DNA of 10,798 bases, from assembly GCA_009693885.1 (NCBI GenBank), contig SHWK01000024.1:1-10798 (forward strand). The letters are read 5' to 3'. The notes under the pieces are model-generated. The model did no database searches. It worked only from the letters and a program-made list of their open reading frames with translations, and was not told the DNA's origin. This stretch comes from Rickettsiales bacterium. Lineage in GTDB: Bacteria > Pseudomonadota > Alphaproteobacteria > Rickettsiales > UBA1997. Shown here one piece after another: positions 1-7,667 of the stretch. The first letter of the stretch is position 1. Each line of letters begins with the position of its first letter. The translations under genes were made by a program, and so were the position numbers.

Positions 1-1860
1 TCTGAAGTTATCGGAAAAAAGGTCAAGTTAAAGCTGCGCGGCAAAGAATTTACTGGTCTTTGCCCTTTTCACAATGAAAAATCACCCTCTTTTACTGTTA
101 ATGATCTAAAAGGATTTTACCACTGTTTTGGCTGCCAAGCCCACGGGGATGTGGTTAGTTTTACTATGCAAAGTGAGGGATTAGAGTTTCCTGATGCAAT
201 AAAAAAATTGGCGGATGACCATGGAATCGCGATTCCACAAGTTAAATTTGATATTGTTAGAGAAGAAAAAGTTGATCGCGATTATTTAATTTTAGAAAAA
301 ATAAACAGTTTTTTTGAAAAAAATCTGCAAGAATCAACTGGGCGCGAAGCCAGATCCTATATAGCTAAACGCGGTTTAAGCGCCGATATAGTTAAAAAAT
401 TTCGTCTTGGATATGCTCTAAATTCTTACGATGCGTTGCATAAATTTCTATCGGCAGCAGGCTTTGCAGAGGTAGAAATACTGCGTAGCGGGGTTATTGC
501 AAAAAATGATCAGCAAAAAATTTACGATAAATTTCGCAATCGAGTAATTTTTCCTATCACGGATAAAAAAAATCGTATCATTGCTTTTGGTGGCAGAGTG
601 CTTGAGGCGCAAGACATGCCAAAATATCTCAACTCTGCTGAAACTGAAATTTTTAAAAAAAATCAAACACTTTATAACATTTTTAACGCAAGAAAACCAA
701 TCTTCGAAAAAAAATATGCTGTAGTGGTTGAAGGCTACATGGATGTGATTTCATTGGTTGCAAGCGGTATTGAAAATGTTGTAGCAGGATTAGGAACGGC
801 ATTTGGTGAAAATCATTTGCGTGAACTTTTTGCCATCACTGATAAAATTGTAATTTGTTTAGATGGCGACAGCGCTGGTCTGCGGGCGGCAAAGCGTGTT
901 GCAGAAATTGCGCTGCCTTTAATTAGCAGCAAAAAAAATATCAGTTTTACATTTTTGCCCAATCAACTTGATCCCGATGATTTTGTAAAAACTTTTGGCG
1001 CAGCAAAGCTTGAAGAAAATTTTATTAACTCGGTGAATCTGTCCCAAGCTATGGTAGAGTTCACTCTGCTCGATTTAGGATTAGAGAAAAAAACTGAAAT
1101 TAGCGCAGAAGATAAAGCTAAAATTGAAGCAGAATTAACTAAAAAAACTGCGTTAATCAACGATGCTACCACCAAAAAATATTTCGCGTTATTTTTTAAA
1201 GATGCATTATTTTCTCTTGGCAGAGTATCGTTTAAAAATGATAAAAAATCAGCGCGAGGCCAAGCTAGCAAAGAATCTAGAAAATCATTATTTTCAGACA
1301 AATCAGCAAATAATCCGGCGCATAATTTTGGCAATTTAATCCCAGCAATTTATGCCAAACCAAGCAACGCTTCCGATCATTTAGCAAAAAATATCATCGC
1401 TTTAATCATCAAATTTCCACAATTATCACACCATAAGGATGAGAATTTTGACATTAAAGAAGTCAGTTTTTTGAACGATAAACTCTCTCATATCAAGGAT
1501 GTGGCCATAGAATTTGTTGATAATAATGATGAGATAACAACCGAAATACTGCTCTCAAGCCTAGAGAGCGCTGATCTGGAGGGTGATTTTGGTGATATAA
1601 AAAATCTTCTTGCAACCATGCCTAGCCTTGATTTACAATATAAGGAATCTGGCATTGCACAAATTAGCCAAAAGATGAGCCTTTTGCTCTTAAAAGAATT
1701 ATTGCTCCAAGTTGATCAACAATATAAGCAATCTTTGTCAAAAATTGACGAGATCGAAACTTATCAAACAACGATCATTAATGAAAAAATAAAAGAAATT
1801 TTTGCTTATAGAAATTCTCTTGAGCAAAAAATTTTAACGCTAGAAAAAGATTTAATTTAG
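1..1860 (+). CDS. dnaG: DNA primase DnaG, 5' end cut by the window edge
   Basis: DnaG synthesises the RNA primers that start leading-strand and Okazaki-fragment replication, acting with the DnaB helicase. The reading frame is open from base 1 and gives 619 residues before TAG. In window numbering a CHC2-type zinc finger is complete: Cys21-Pro-Phe-His24 and Cys42-Phe-Gly-Cys45. The catalytic TOPRIM domain follows, with Glu244 in VEGYMDVI and Asp288/Asp290 in LDGDSAG. The last ~120 residues are a helical, weakly conserved region as expected for the DnaB-interacting domain. The GTG at 151 is not the start, because it lies inside the conserved zinc-finger region. By comparison with the family, about 20 N-terminal residues lie outside the window. 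The stop codon abuts a 141-bp structured repeat, and rpoD follows 175 bp downstream, the order of the classical macromolecular-synthesis operon. Confidence 0.96.
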   Translation, partial: SEVIGKKVKLKLRGKEFTGLCPFHNEKSPSFTVNDLKGFYHCFGCQAHGDVVSFTMQSEGLEFPDAIKKLADDHGIAIPQVKFDIVREEKVDRDYLILEKINSFFEKNLQESTGREARSYIAKRGLSADIVKKFRLGYALNSYDALHKFLSAAGFAEVEILRSGVIAKNDQQKIYDKFRNRVIFPITDKKNRIIAFGGRVLEAQDMPKYLNSAETEIFKKNQTLYNIFNARKPIFEKKYAVVVEGYMDVISLVASGIENVVAGLGTAFGENHLRELFAITDKIVICLDGDSAGLRAAKRVAEIALPLISSKKNISFTFLPNQLDPDDFVKTFGAAKLEENFINSVNLSQAMVEFTLLDLGLEKKTEISAEDKAKIEAELTKKTALINDATTKKYFALFFKDALFSLGRVSFKNDKKSARGQASKESRKSLFSDKSANNPAHNFGNLIPAIYAKPSNASDHLAKNIIALIIKFPQLSHHKDENFDIKEVSFLNDKLSHIKDVAIEFVDNNDEITTEILLSSLESADLEGDFGDIKNLLATMPSLDLQYKESGIAQISQKMSLLLLKELLLQVDQQYKQSLSKIDEIETYQTTIINEKIKEIFAYRNSLEQKILTLEKDLI

Positions 1861-2001
1861 GATTATACCAAACCTGATTCAAACCACCGATCTTTTTCAA
1901 TCAGGTTTCGATATCCGGGATCCCTACAAGTGGGGTGCCACCCGTGTGGCGAAAAAAATTTAAAATATACTGAATCGACTTCTTGAAGTTGATTCAGTAT
2001 A
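1861..2001 (+). repeat. Structured dispersed repeat, copy 1 (four hairpins)
   Basis: This 141-bp segment recurs at 8885-9024 in the same orientation, differing by six substitutions and three 1-bp indels by hand alignment. It begins one base after the dnaG stop codon. Four hairpins can be drawn. A: 1870-1879 with 1899-1908 (10 bp, 19-nt loop). B: 1922-1926 with 1931-1935, loop CAAG. C: 1937-1941 with 1946-1950, loop CCGT. D: 1966-1982 with 1985-2001 (17 positions, one G-T wobble, extendable by two A-T pairs). An A-rich spacer separates C and D. No open reading frame of note is present. It lies between the co-oriented dnaG and rpoD. It has no T-run after its hairpins on the + strand, so read-through is plausible. 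The compact palindromic design resembles the intergenic palindromic elements of Rickettsiales, but I do not recognise the family. Confidence 0.9.
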
Positions 2002-2035
2002 TTCCTAGAACTGGCTCAATTAACAAAAAACTACG

Positions 2036-4492
2036 ATGAAGAAAAAAATTGTTACTCGCATAAAAAAAATTAAAAATTTAGCGCGCCTAATCAAAAGAAA
2101 TGCCAAGAGAAAAATCACTGCTTCAAAAACCTTAGAGCGTAGTGTCAAAAAAGAAGCGGCTAAAAAAGCGGCGTTAAAACAAGTGAAAAAAGTTTCTAAA
2201 GCTGTTGTAAAAAATACTAAAAAGGCTGTAGCATCAGTTAAATCAAAGGCTAAAGTCGTAGCAAAAATTTTGCCCAAAGCTAAAATTATTGCAAAAAAAA
2301 TAGTAGCTAAAAAAGCAGTTGCATCAAAAGATCTAGCAAAAAATTCTGCTAAAGGTGCCGCAAAAAACTTTGCTAAAAAAGCGCCAAAAGCTAGGGCAAA
2401 GGTGATTGCAAAACCTGAAATCAAGAAAATAACCAAAGCTGAATCTAAAGTTTTGTCAAAGGCTGAATCTAAGGCGGCAAAAAAAGCTGAAGCAAAAATA
2501 GTGCCAAAAGCCCTTTCAAAAAAAGCAGAACAAAAACTAATTATTGCAGAAAAAAAGCAATTAATTAAAAGCGCAAAGCCACAAACCAGTAAGGATGAAG
2601 ATCAAAGATTATCTAGTGAACTTTCAGAAAAATTAAAAAAATTACTTACACTCGGCAAATCGCAAGGTTTTTTAACCTACGATCAGATCAATGAGAGTAT
2701 GGATTCAGATGTCGATCCTGATAAAATGGAGCGCATTCTTGATGTATTGACTGAGTTCAAAATCAACATTGTTGAAAAAGAAGAAGATCTAGAAAAGCTC
2801 ATCGAGGATGGTGTGATTGGCAAGGATGAAGAGAAAAGCCAAAAGCGCAGCGAAGACTCGGTTAAAACTTATCTAAAGTCGATGAGTACGGTAAAATTGC
2901 TCACCCGCGAGGATGAAGTTTCGATTGCGATGCGCATTGAGGATGGTCGCAATAAAACTGTGAAGGCTTTGTATCAGAGCCCGATTATCATGAAGCACTT
3001 TATCGAATGGTATAATGGCCTTTCTGAAGGCACGATTTTGTTGCGTGATATTATTCGTATTGATGAAACCTACAATTCTGAATTAGAAGAATTAATCAAA
3101 AATAATGATCAGCAGTCGGCCGCTAATGCTGAGGTGCATGCCCATAGTGATGATGATATTACTTCGATAATTCATGATGTTGGCGAGGCGCAAGAAGATT
3201 CATTTTTTGAAGATGAAGAGTTGGAGGAAATCGATGAAAGTGTAGTTTCTTTCGTTTCGATGGAGCGAATTTTGATGCCAAAAATGCTTGATTTGTTCCA
3301 AAGAATCGCAGTTGTTTGCCAAAAAATTATCGATAAGTCAGAAACCAAAACCGCCGCTGAAGCCAAGAAAGACAAGGATATTATCAAGTTGAAAGATGAG
3401 TTCGAAAAACTTGCTGCTGAAGTTAGTTTTAATGATTCATTGATCAAGGCTTTGGTTGATCAGCTTTATGAGGGTCACAAAAAAGTTATTGATAGCGAGG
3501 TTTCTTTATTGCAGATTTCACGCCTTTACCACATTGAGCGCACAGACTTTTTAAAACAATATCTGGCGACCGCTGGTTTAGATTTAGTAAAAAATTTCGC
3601 CAAAAGCAAAGATAAAAAATGGCAAGATTTTGCCAAAAAAGAAGCAGAAAAAATCAACGAAATCCAAGCAAAAATTGGCAAAATCGCCCGCATCATTGGC
3701 CTTGCATTGCCTGAGTTTAAAGTGCTCATAAATGAAATTCGCAAAAGCCAAGATGGTGAATTAAAAGCGAAAAAAGAAATGATTGAGGCCAACCTGCGTT
3801 TGGTGGTTTCAATTGCAAAAAAATATACAAATCGTGGATTGCAATTTTTGGATTTGATCCAAGAAGGCAATATTGGTCTGATGCGCGCCGTCGATAAATT
3901 TGAATATCGTCGCGGTTATAAATTTTCAACTTATGCTACTTGGTGGATTCGCCAAGCGATTACTCGCGCGATTGCCGATCAATCACGCACGATTCGTATC
4001 CCGATTCACATGGTTGAAACGATCAACAAAATTGTCAAAACTTCGCGTCAACTTACGCAAGAGCTTGGCCGCACACCTGATGCGCAAGAAATTGCCGATA
4101 AATTATTGATGCCGGTTGATAAAGTTCGTAAAGTTCTGCGCACCTCAAAAGATCCGATCAGCTTAGAGTCTCCTGTTTCAGGCGATGATGAAGATTCAAT
4201 CCTTGGTGATTTTATTGAAGATAAAACGGCGGTGTTGCCTTTTGATGCAGCATCGCATTCTAAGCTAAAAGAAATGACAGCGCAGATGCTTTCATCGCTA
4301 ACCCCACGAGAAGAACGAGTCTTGCGCATGCGCTTTGGCATTGGTATGGTGACCGACCACACGCTTGAAGAAGTGGGTCGTCAATTTTCAGTTACTCGTG
4401 AGCGGATTCGTCAGATTGAAGCGAAAGCGTTGAAAAAATTACAACATCCGAAACGCGCTAAATTGTTGAAAAACTTCTTGCAGGATGTTTAG
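2036..4492 (+). CDS. rpoD: Primary sigma factor RpoD (sigma-70) with Lys/Ala-rich N-terminal extension
   Basis: RpoD directs RNA polymerase to housekeeping promoters. Sigma region 1.1 spans about residues 188-265 and region 1.2 about 274-305. A long acidic non-conserved region covers about 306-580. Region 2 (581-665) includes the -10-binding, melting segment YKFSTYATWWIRQAITRAIA, and region 3 spans 666-745. Region 4 (755-818) has the -35-binding helix-turn-helix around 775-799 (HTLEEVGRQFSVTRERIRQIE). At 818 residues it is much longer than typical alphaproteobacterial RpoD (roughly 600-680). The excess is mainly residues 1-182, a very basic stretch with about 56 Lys and 36 Ala in 180 residues by hand count and few acidic residues. 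The ATG at 2036 is the first in-frame start after the repeat; no Shine-Dalgarno sequence precedes it. No methionine suits a start between residue 1 and region 1.1. It follows dnaG and ends at a shared terminator. Confidence 0.96.
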   Translation: MKKKIVTRIKKIKNLARLIKRNAKRKITASKTLERSVKKEAAKKAALKQVKKVSKAVVKNTKKAVASVKSKAKVVAKILPKAKIIAKKIVAKKAVASKDLAKNSAKGAAKNFAKKAPKARAKVIAKPEIKKITKAESKVLSKAESKAAKKAEAKIVPKALSKKAEQKLIIAEKKQLIKSAKPQTSKDEDQRLSSELSEKLKKLLTLGKSQGFLTYDQINESMDSDVDPDKMERILDVLTEFKINIVEKEEDLEKLIEDGVIGKDEEKSQKRSEDSVKTYLKSMSTVKLLTREDEVSIAMRIEDGRNKTVKALYQSPIIMKHFIEWYNGLSEGTILLRDIIRIDETYNSELEELIKNNDQQSAANAEVHAHSDDDITSIIHDVGEAQEDSFFEDEELEEIDESVVSFVSMERILMPKMLDLFQRIAVVCQKIIDKSETKTAAEAKKDKDIIKLKDEFEKLAAEVSFNDSLIKALVDQLYEGHKKVIDSEVSLLQISRLYHIERTDFLKQYLATAGLDLVKNFAKSKDKKWQDFAKKEAEKINEIQAKIGKIARIIGLALPEFKVLINEIRKSQDGELKAKKEMIEANLRLVVSIAKKYTNRGLQFLDLIQEGNIGLMRAVDKFEYRRGYKFSTYATWWIRQAITRAIADQSRTIRIPIHMVETINKIVKTSRQLTQELGRTPDAQEIADKLLMPVDKVRKVLRTSKDPISLESPVSGDDEDSILGDFIEDKTAVLPFDAASHSKLKEMTAQMLSSLTPREERVLRMRFGIGMVTDHTLEEVGRQFSVTRERIRQIEAKALKKLQHPKRAKLLKNFLQDV

Positions 4493-4510
4493 AAATTTTT
4501 GATTTTTTTT

Positions 4511-4548
4511 AAAAAGCCCCATCTTTTTTATAGAAGTTGGGGCTTTTT
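4511..4548. terminator. Bidirectional intrinsic terminator between rpoD and purK
   Basis: AAAAAGCCCC at 4511-4520 pairs perfectly with GGGGCTTTTT at 4539-4548, and further pairs form inside the loop. On the + strand the GC-rich stem ends in a run of six T (4544-4549), giving a good terminator 18 bp after the rpoD stop. On the - strand the stem likewise ends in CTTTTT, serving purK. The purK stop codon (4548-4550) overlaps the stem edge, so the two convergent genes share one compact element. Confidence 0.85.
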
Positions 4549-5633
4549 TATTGGTGATTTGTTAAGATATTGATGTGTCCCATTTTTCTTCCAGCCTTTG
4601 CCTCAAGCTTGCCATAAAGATGTATCTTCGAATTTTTATCAATCAAGAACTCTGACAAATTATTTACTTCATCGCCAATTAAATTTTTCATAAACCCTTG
4701 TGAGTGGAATTCTGTAGAGCCCAGAGGCAAGCCAGTTATGGCTCTAGCGAGTTGCTCAAATTGTGAAGTAATGGCAGCATCCATCGAAAAATGGCCCGAA
4801 TTATGTGGGCGAGGGGCGAGCTCATTCACTAGCAAAGATCCATCATCCATCACAAAAAATTCAACTGCTAACACGCCTTTTAAATCAAGGCTTTGCACGA
4901 TTTTAGTGGCGATTTCTTCAGCACTGTTTTTTGTTGTCGCAGAAATTTTTGCGGGATAAGTGCTACTATCTAAAATGCCATTTTTATGAACATTGGTAAG
5001 CGGCTCGTAGCAAGCGATTTCACCATTTATAGAGCGCACAACAATCACTGAAATTTCACTGGCAAAATGGCAGAATTTTTCGAGGATTAATTGTGGAATT
5101 GATGTAGAAGATGCTAAAATTTTTGTCCAAGCATCTCGCGCCGAAGCTTCATTTTCTAGCACAAACTGCCCTTTACCATCATAACCCATTGTAGCAGTTT
5201 TTAACACTGCTTTGTCGAATTTTTTTAATCCATCGAGCAAGTTTTCCAAAGTTTTTATTTCTGCAAATTCAGCGGTGGCAACGCCAAGATTATTCAAAAA
5301 AGATTTTTCAAGAATACGATGTTGAGTAATTTTCAAAACCTGCGCACTAGGATAAACAGGCTTAATAGCATTTAAAAATTCAACGCTTGCAACTGGAATA
5401 TTTTCAAACTCAAAAGTGGCAACATCAATTAAATCGGCGAATTTTTGCAACGCCTTTTTATCATCATAATTGGCGATAATACTAGAATCGGTAACTTGAA
5501 TTGCTGGCGAATCAATTTTATCAGCGAAAATTATGGTTTTGTAGCCCAAGGCCTGTGCAGCCTGTGCTGTCATGCGTCCGAGTTGCCCACCGCCGATGAT
5601 TCCGATGGTTAATGGTTTAATGTGTTTAAGCAT
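4548..5633 (-). CDS. purK: PurK, N5-carboxyaminoimidazole ribonucleotide synthase
   Basis: PurK uses ATP and bicarbonate to carboxylate aminoimidazole ribonucleotide to N5-CAIR in de novo purine synthesis; PurE then isomerises the product. The 361-residue protein is an ATP-grasp enzyme of normal family length. The N-terminal nucleotide-binding motif GGGQLGRM is at residues 14-21 and the glycine-rich ATP-grasp loop TATMGYDGKGQ at 146-156. The metal and substrate segment NELAPRPHNSGHF begins near 270, and the C-terminal YGK..AK.GRKMGHIN signature is at 339-355. The ATG at 5633 is chosen because only ten residues then precede the Rossmann strand. An upstream in-frame TTG at 5720 would add 29 residues unlike the family and would lie upstream of a good candidate promoter. 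No purE is adjacent, although purEK pairs are common. Its stop lies in the terminator shared with rpoD. Confidence 0.95.
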   Translation of the reverse strand: MLKHIKPLTIGIIGGGQLGRMTAQAAQALGYKTIIFADKIDSPAIQVTDSSIIANYDDKKALQKFADLIDVATFEFENIPVASVEFLNAIKPVYPSAQVLKITQHRILEKSFLNNLGVATAEFAEIKTLENLLDGLKKFDKAVLKTATMGYDGKGQFVLENEASARDAWTKILASSTSIPQLILEKFCHFASEISVIVVRSINGEIACYEPLTNVHKNGILDSSTYPAKISATTKNSAEEIATKIVQSLDLKGVLAVEFFVMDDGSLLVNELAPRPHNSGHFSMDAAITSQFEQLARAITGLPLGSTEFHSQGFMKNLIGDEVNNLSEFLIDKNSKIHLYGKLEAKAGRKMGHINILTNHQ

Positions 5634-5687
5634 TTTTAAATTTAAGATCTGCGATAAAGCTACAGAGTGGTAAGATGATTTTGTAAT

Positions 5688-5716
5688 AAAATAACAAATA
5701 AATGTCTCTATTTCAA
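5688..5716 (-). promoter_or_regulatory. Candidate sigma-70 promoter for purK
   Basis: Read on the - strand, TTGAAA (5711-5716) and TATTTT (5688-5693) are separated by exactly 17 bases, close to the sigma-70 consensus. Transcription would start about 45-50 bases before the purK ATG at 5633, in the 107-bp gap after the regulator gene. In so AT-rich a sequence chance matches occur, so this is a candidate only. Confidence 0.45.
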
Positions 5717-5740
5717 GCAAAGAATTGTGGCTGACAATAA

Positions 5741-6433
5741 TTAAGCATAAAGCACATAGCCTTGATTTCTAACAGTCTGTAAGAATTGCGGCTGTTTTGG
5801 ATTGACTTCAATTTTTCTGCGCAAGCGCGTAATTTGAACATCGATACTGCGCGCATCAATATTGCCACAAAGCTCTGAAAGCTTATCACGCATGACTGCA
5901 ACGCATTTTTCTTTGCACAAAATGGCCAGAATTTTTGATTCACTTTCGGTGAGATGGATAAATTCGTCGCCTTTTTTTAGGCGCAATTGAGCAAAAGTGA
6001 AGGTAAAATTGCCAAATTGGCAAGAATCTGATGTTGATGCAGAAGTGCTTCCTACTTCCCTTGAAGGCGAAAAATGCCGTTTTAAAATATTATTAATGCG
6101 CAATAATAATTCTTTTGGATCAAAAGGTTTTGCCAAATAATCATCTGCTCCAACTTCTAAGCCACGAATACGGTCTGAAGGCTCTCCTCTAGCGGTTAAA
6201 ATCAAAATTGGTGTCGATGAAGTAGTGCGAAAAGAGTTGGTAAAATCAATACCATTTTCTTCTGGCATCATAACATCAACGATCAATAAATCAAAATTAG
6301 TATGAGCAATCAATTGGCGCGCTTCCGTAGTATCTTTTGCCAATGATACTTGAAAACCATTTTCATCTAAAAATTTTCCAAGTAAATTACGCAAGCGTGT
6401 GTCATCATCAATTACTAATAAATGTTTTTTCAT
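5741..6433 (-). CDS. OmpR-family two-component response regulator (PetR-like)
   Basis: A 230-residue response regulator that should switch target genes on or off when phosphorylated by a sensor histidine kinase. The receiver domain (about 1-120) has the acidic pocket Asp9-Asp10-Asp11, phospho-acceptor Asp53 in LLIVDVMMP, switch Thr80 and Lys102 in the KPF motif, so it looks phosphorylation-competent. The C-terminal winged-helix DNA-binding domain (about 135-230) contains LTESESKIL, a recognition-helix region RSIDVQITRLRRKIE and the wing ending QTVRNQGYVLYA. The segment LTARGEPSDRIRGLEVGADD resembles alphaproteobacterial PetR, but the targets cannot be told from sequence. No histidine kinase is encoded nearby, making it an orphan locally. 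Its ATG lies 18 bp from that of the divergent permease gene. purK follows on the same strand after a 107-bp gap. Confidence 0.93.
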   Translation of the reverse strand: MKKHLLVIDDDTRLRNLLGKFLDENGFQVSLAKDTTEARQLIAHTNFDLLIVDVMMPEENGIDFTNSFRTTSSTPILILTARGEPSDRIRGLEVGADDYLAKPFDPKELLLRINNILKRHFSPSREVGSTSASTSDSCQFGNFTFTFAQLRLKKGDEFIHLTESESKILAILCKEKCVAVMRDKLSELCGNIDARSIDVQITRLRRKIEVNPKQPQFLQTVRNQGYVLYA

Positions 6434-6451
6434 AATTTTTTTAAATTTTAA

Positions 6452-7537
6452 ATGTCACTATATCTAGCAAAGCGCATTTTATTAATTTTTCCAACATTAT
6501 TTTTGATAATGTTGATAAATTTTATGATTATTCAAACTGCGCCGGGAGGGCCAGTGGAACAATTTTTGTCCAAGCTCAATCACGCCAATCGTGCCAATTC
6601 AGAGAGCGCATCTGCTGATGCGATAAAGCAAAATATTTCAATTGACACCATTGGAGATGCTAAATATCGCGGTGCTGAAGGTGTCGATCCTGAAATTGTA
6701 AAAAAAATCGAACAACTTTATGGCTTCGATAAACCATTGTGGCAGCGCTTTTGGCTGATGATGAAAAAGTTTTTATTTTTTGATTTTGGCGATAGTTTTT
6801 ATCAAGATAAAAAAGTGGTTGATTTAGTCTTAGAAAAGCTGCCTGTCTCGATTTCTCTGGGTTTGTGGACAACATTATTAGTTTATCTAATTTCAATTCC
6901 TTTGGGAATTAGAAAAGCTGTTAGCGATGGTTCAAAATTCGATTTTTGGAGCAGTGTGGTTGTAAGCATTGGTCATGCAATTCCATCATTTTTATTCGCA
7001 ATTTTGCTGATTGTACTTTTTGCTGGTGGAAATTTTTGGAATATCTTTCCTCTGCGTGGCCTTGTGTCCGAAGGCTTCTCACAATTTTCATGGTGGCACA
7101 AAATTCTCGATTATTTTTGGCACTTAACTTTGCCGATAATAGCCATGGTTATAGGCGGCTTTGCCGCGCTAACATTTTTCTGCAAAAATTCTTTTATCGA
7201 AGAAATCAATAAACAATATGTTATAACCGCTTACGCCAAGGGTTTGACCCAGAAACAAGTTTTATATAATCATGTTTTTCGTAATGCGATGATGATAGTG
7301 ATAGCTGGTATTCCCGCTGCTTTTATTGGCATTTTGTTCACTGGATCAATGTTGATTGAGATTATTTTTTCGCTTAATGGTGTGGGCTTGATGGGCTACG
7401 AGGCGGCGGTTTCGCGCGATTATCCGGTGATGTTTGGAACGCTTTATTGCTTTACTTTAATTGGGTTGGTGGTTAATATTATTAGTGATTTGACCTACAA
7501 AATGGTGGATCCGCGGATTAGTTTTGCGCGGTTTTAG
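6452..7537 (+). CDS. ABC transporter permease, YejB-like (oligopeptide/microcin C type)
   Basis: An inner-membrane subunit of the DppB/OppB permease family, forming half of the channel of a peptide-type ABC importer. The N-terminus (YLAKRILLIFPTLFLIMLIN, then APGGPVEQ) matches YejB closely and fixes the ATG at 6452. The 361 residues hold about six membrane segments near 9-29, 131-153, 167-190, 225-247, 283-304 and 330-348. A soluble loop of about 100 residues follows the first, as in YejB. The ATPase-contacting EAA-type loop is at about 258-282 (AYAKGLTQKQVLYNHVFRNA). The C-terminus DPRISF is typical. In YejABEF systems yejE and yejF follow yejB. Here the next gene is rlmN, so the partner permease, ATPase and binding protein must be encoded elsewhere or be lost. 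No Shine-Dalgarno sequence is visible. Confidence 0.9.
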   Translation: MSLYLAKRILLIFPTLFLIMLINFMIIQTAPGGPVEQFLSKLNHANRANSESASADAIKQNISIDTIGDAKYRGAEGVDPEIVKKIEQLYGFDKPLWQRFWLMMKKFLFFDFGDSFYQDKKVVDLVLEKLPVSISLGLWTTLLVYLISIPLGIRKAVSDGSKFDFWSSVVVSIGHAIPSFLFAILLIVLFAGGNFWNIFPLRGLVSEGFSQFSWWHKILDYFWHLTLPIIAMVIGGFAALTFFCKNSFIEEINKQYVITAYAKGLTQKQVLYNHVFRNAMMIVIAGIPAAFIGILFTGSMLIEIIFSLNGVGLMGYEAAVSRDYPVMFGTLYCFTLIGLVVNIISDLTYKMVDPRISFARF

Positions 7538-7569
7538 GTTTTTTTATGGGGGTTTTTAGATCTCGTTCA

Positions 7570-7656
7570 ACAGATAACTTTTGGGATGGTTGATCATTTT
7601 ATTTCGCGCGCAAGCACAGCTACATAAAATGATCAACCATCCCAAAAGTTATCTGT
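7570..7656. repeat. Long perfect inverted repeat (33-bp arms, 21-nt loop)
   Basis: Bases 7570-7602 are the exact reverse complement of 7624-7656, a 33-bp perfect stem around a 21-nt GC-richer loop (7603-7623). With a 2-nt bulge at 7568-7569 the pairing extends four more pairs (7564-7567 with 7657-7660). Neither strand has a T-run after the stem, so it is not a standard intrinsic terminator. It lies in the 234-bp gap between the permease gene and rlmN, upstream of a candidate rlmN promoter. It shares no sequence with the 140-bp repeat. It could be a miniature palindromic element or an RNA-processing hairpin. Confidence 0.95.
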
Positions 7657-7667
7657 AACGCACAAAG

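Noticed and set aside
151..165. GTG at 151 as the dnaG start
   Set aside because: The frame is open upstream to base 1 and encodes the conserved CHC2 zinc finger, so this codon is an internal valine.
963..1334. 123-residue reading frame opposite dnaG
   Set aside because: No recognisable domain; it overlaps the intact dnaG frame and is expected by chance in antisense.
1861..2001. CRISPR array or tRNA in the repeat region
   Set aside because: Only one unit occurs at each site, there is no regular spacer structure, and the four separate hairpins cannot form a tRNA cloverleaf.
2020..2436. 138-residue hydrophobic reading frame opposite the start of rpoD
   Set aside because: It is the antisense of Lys/Ala codons (AAA becoming TTT), which gives Phe-rich sequence automatically; rpoD explains the region.
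5634..5720. TTG at 5720 as the purK start, adding 29 residues
   Set aside because: The added residues do not resemble PurK N-termini, the codon is rare as a start, and it lies upstream of a good candidate promoter; the ATG at 5633 places GGGQLGRM where the family has it.
7570..7656. Integron attC site or intrinsic terminator
   Set aside because: The stem is perfect, without the extrahelical bases and paired core boxes of attC, no cassette-like gene arrangement is present, and no T-run follows on either strand.
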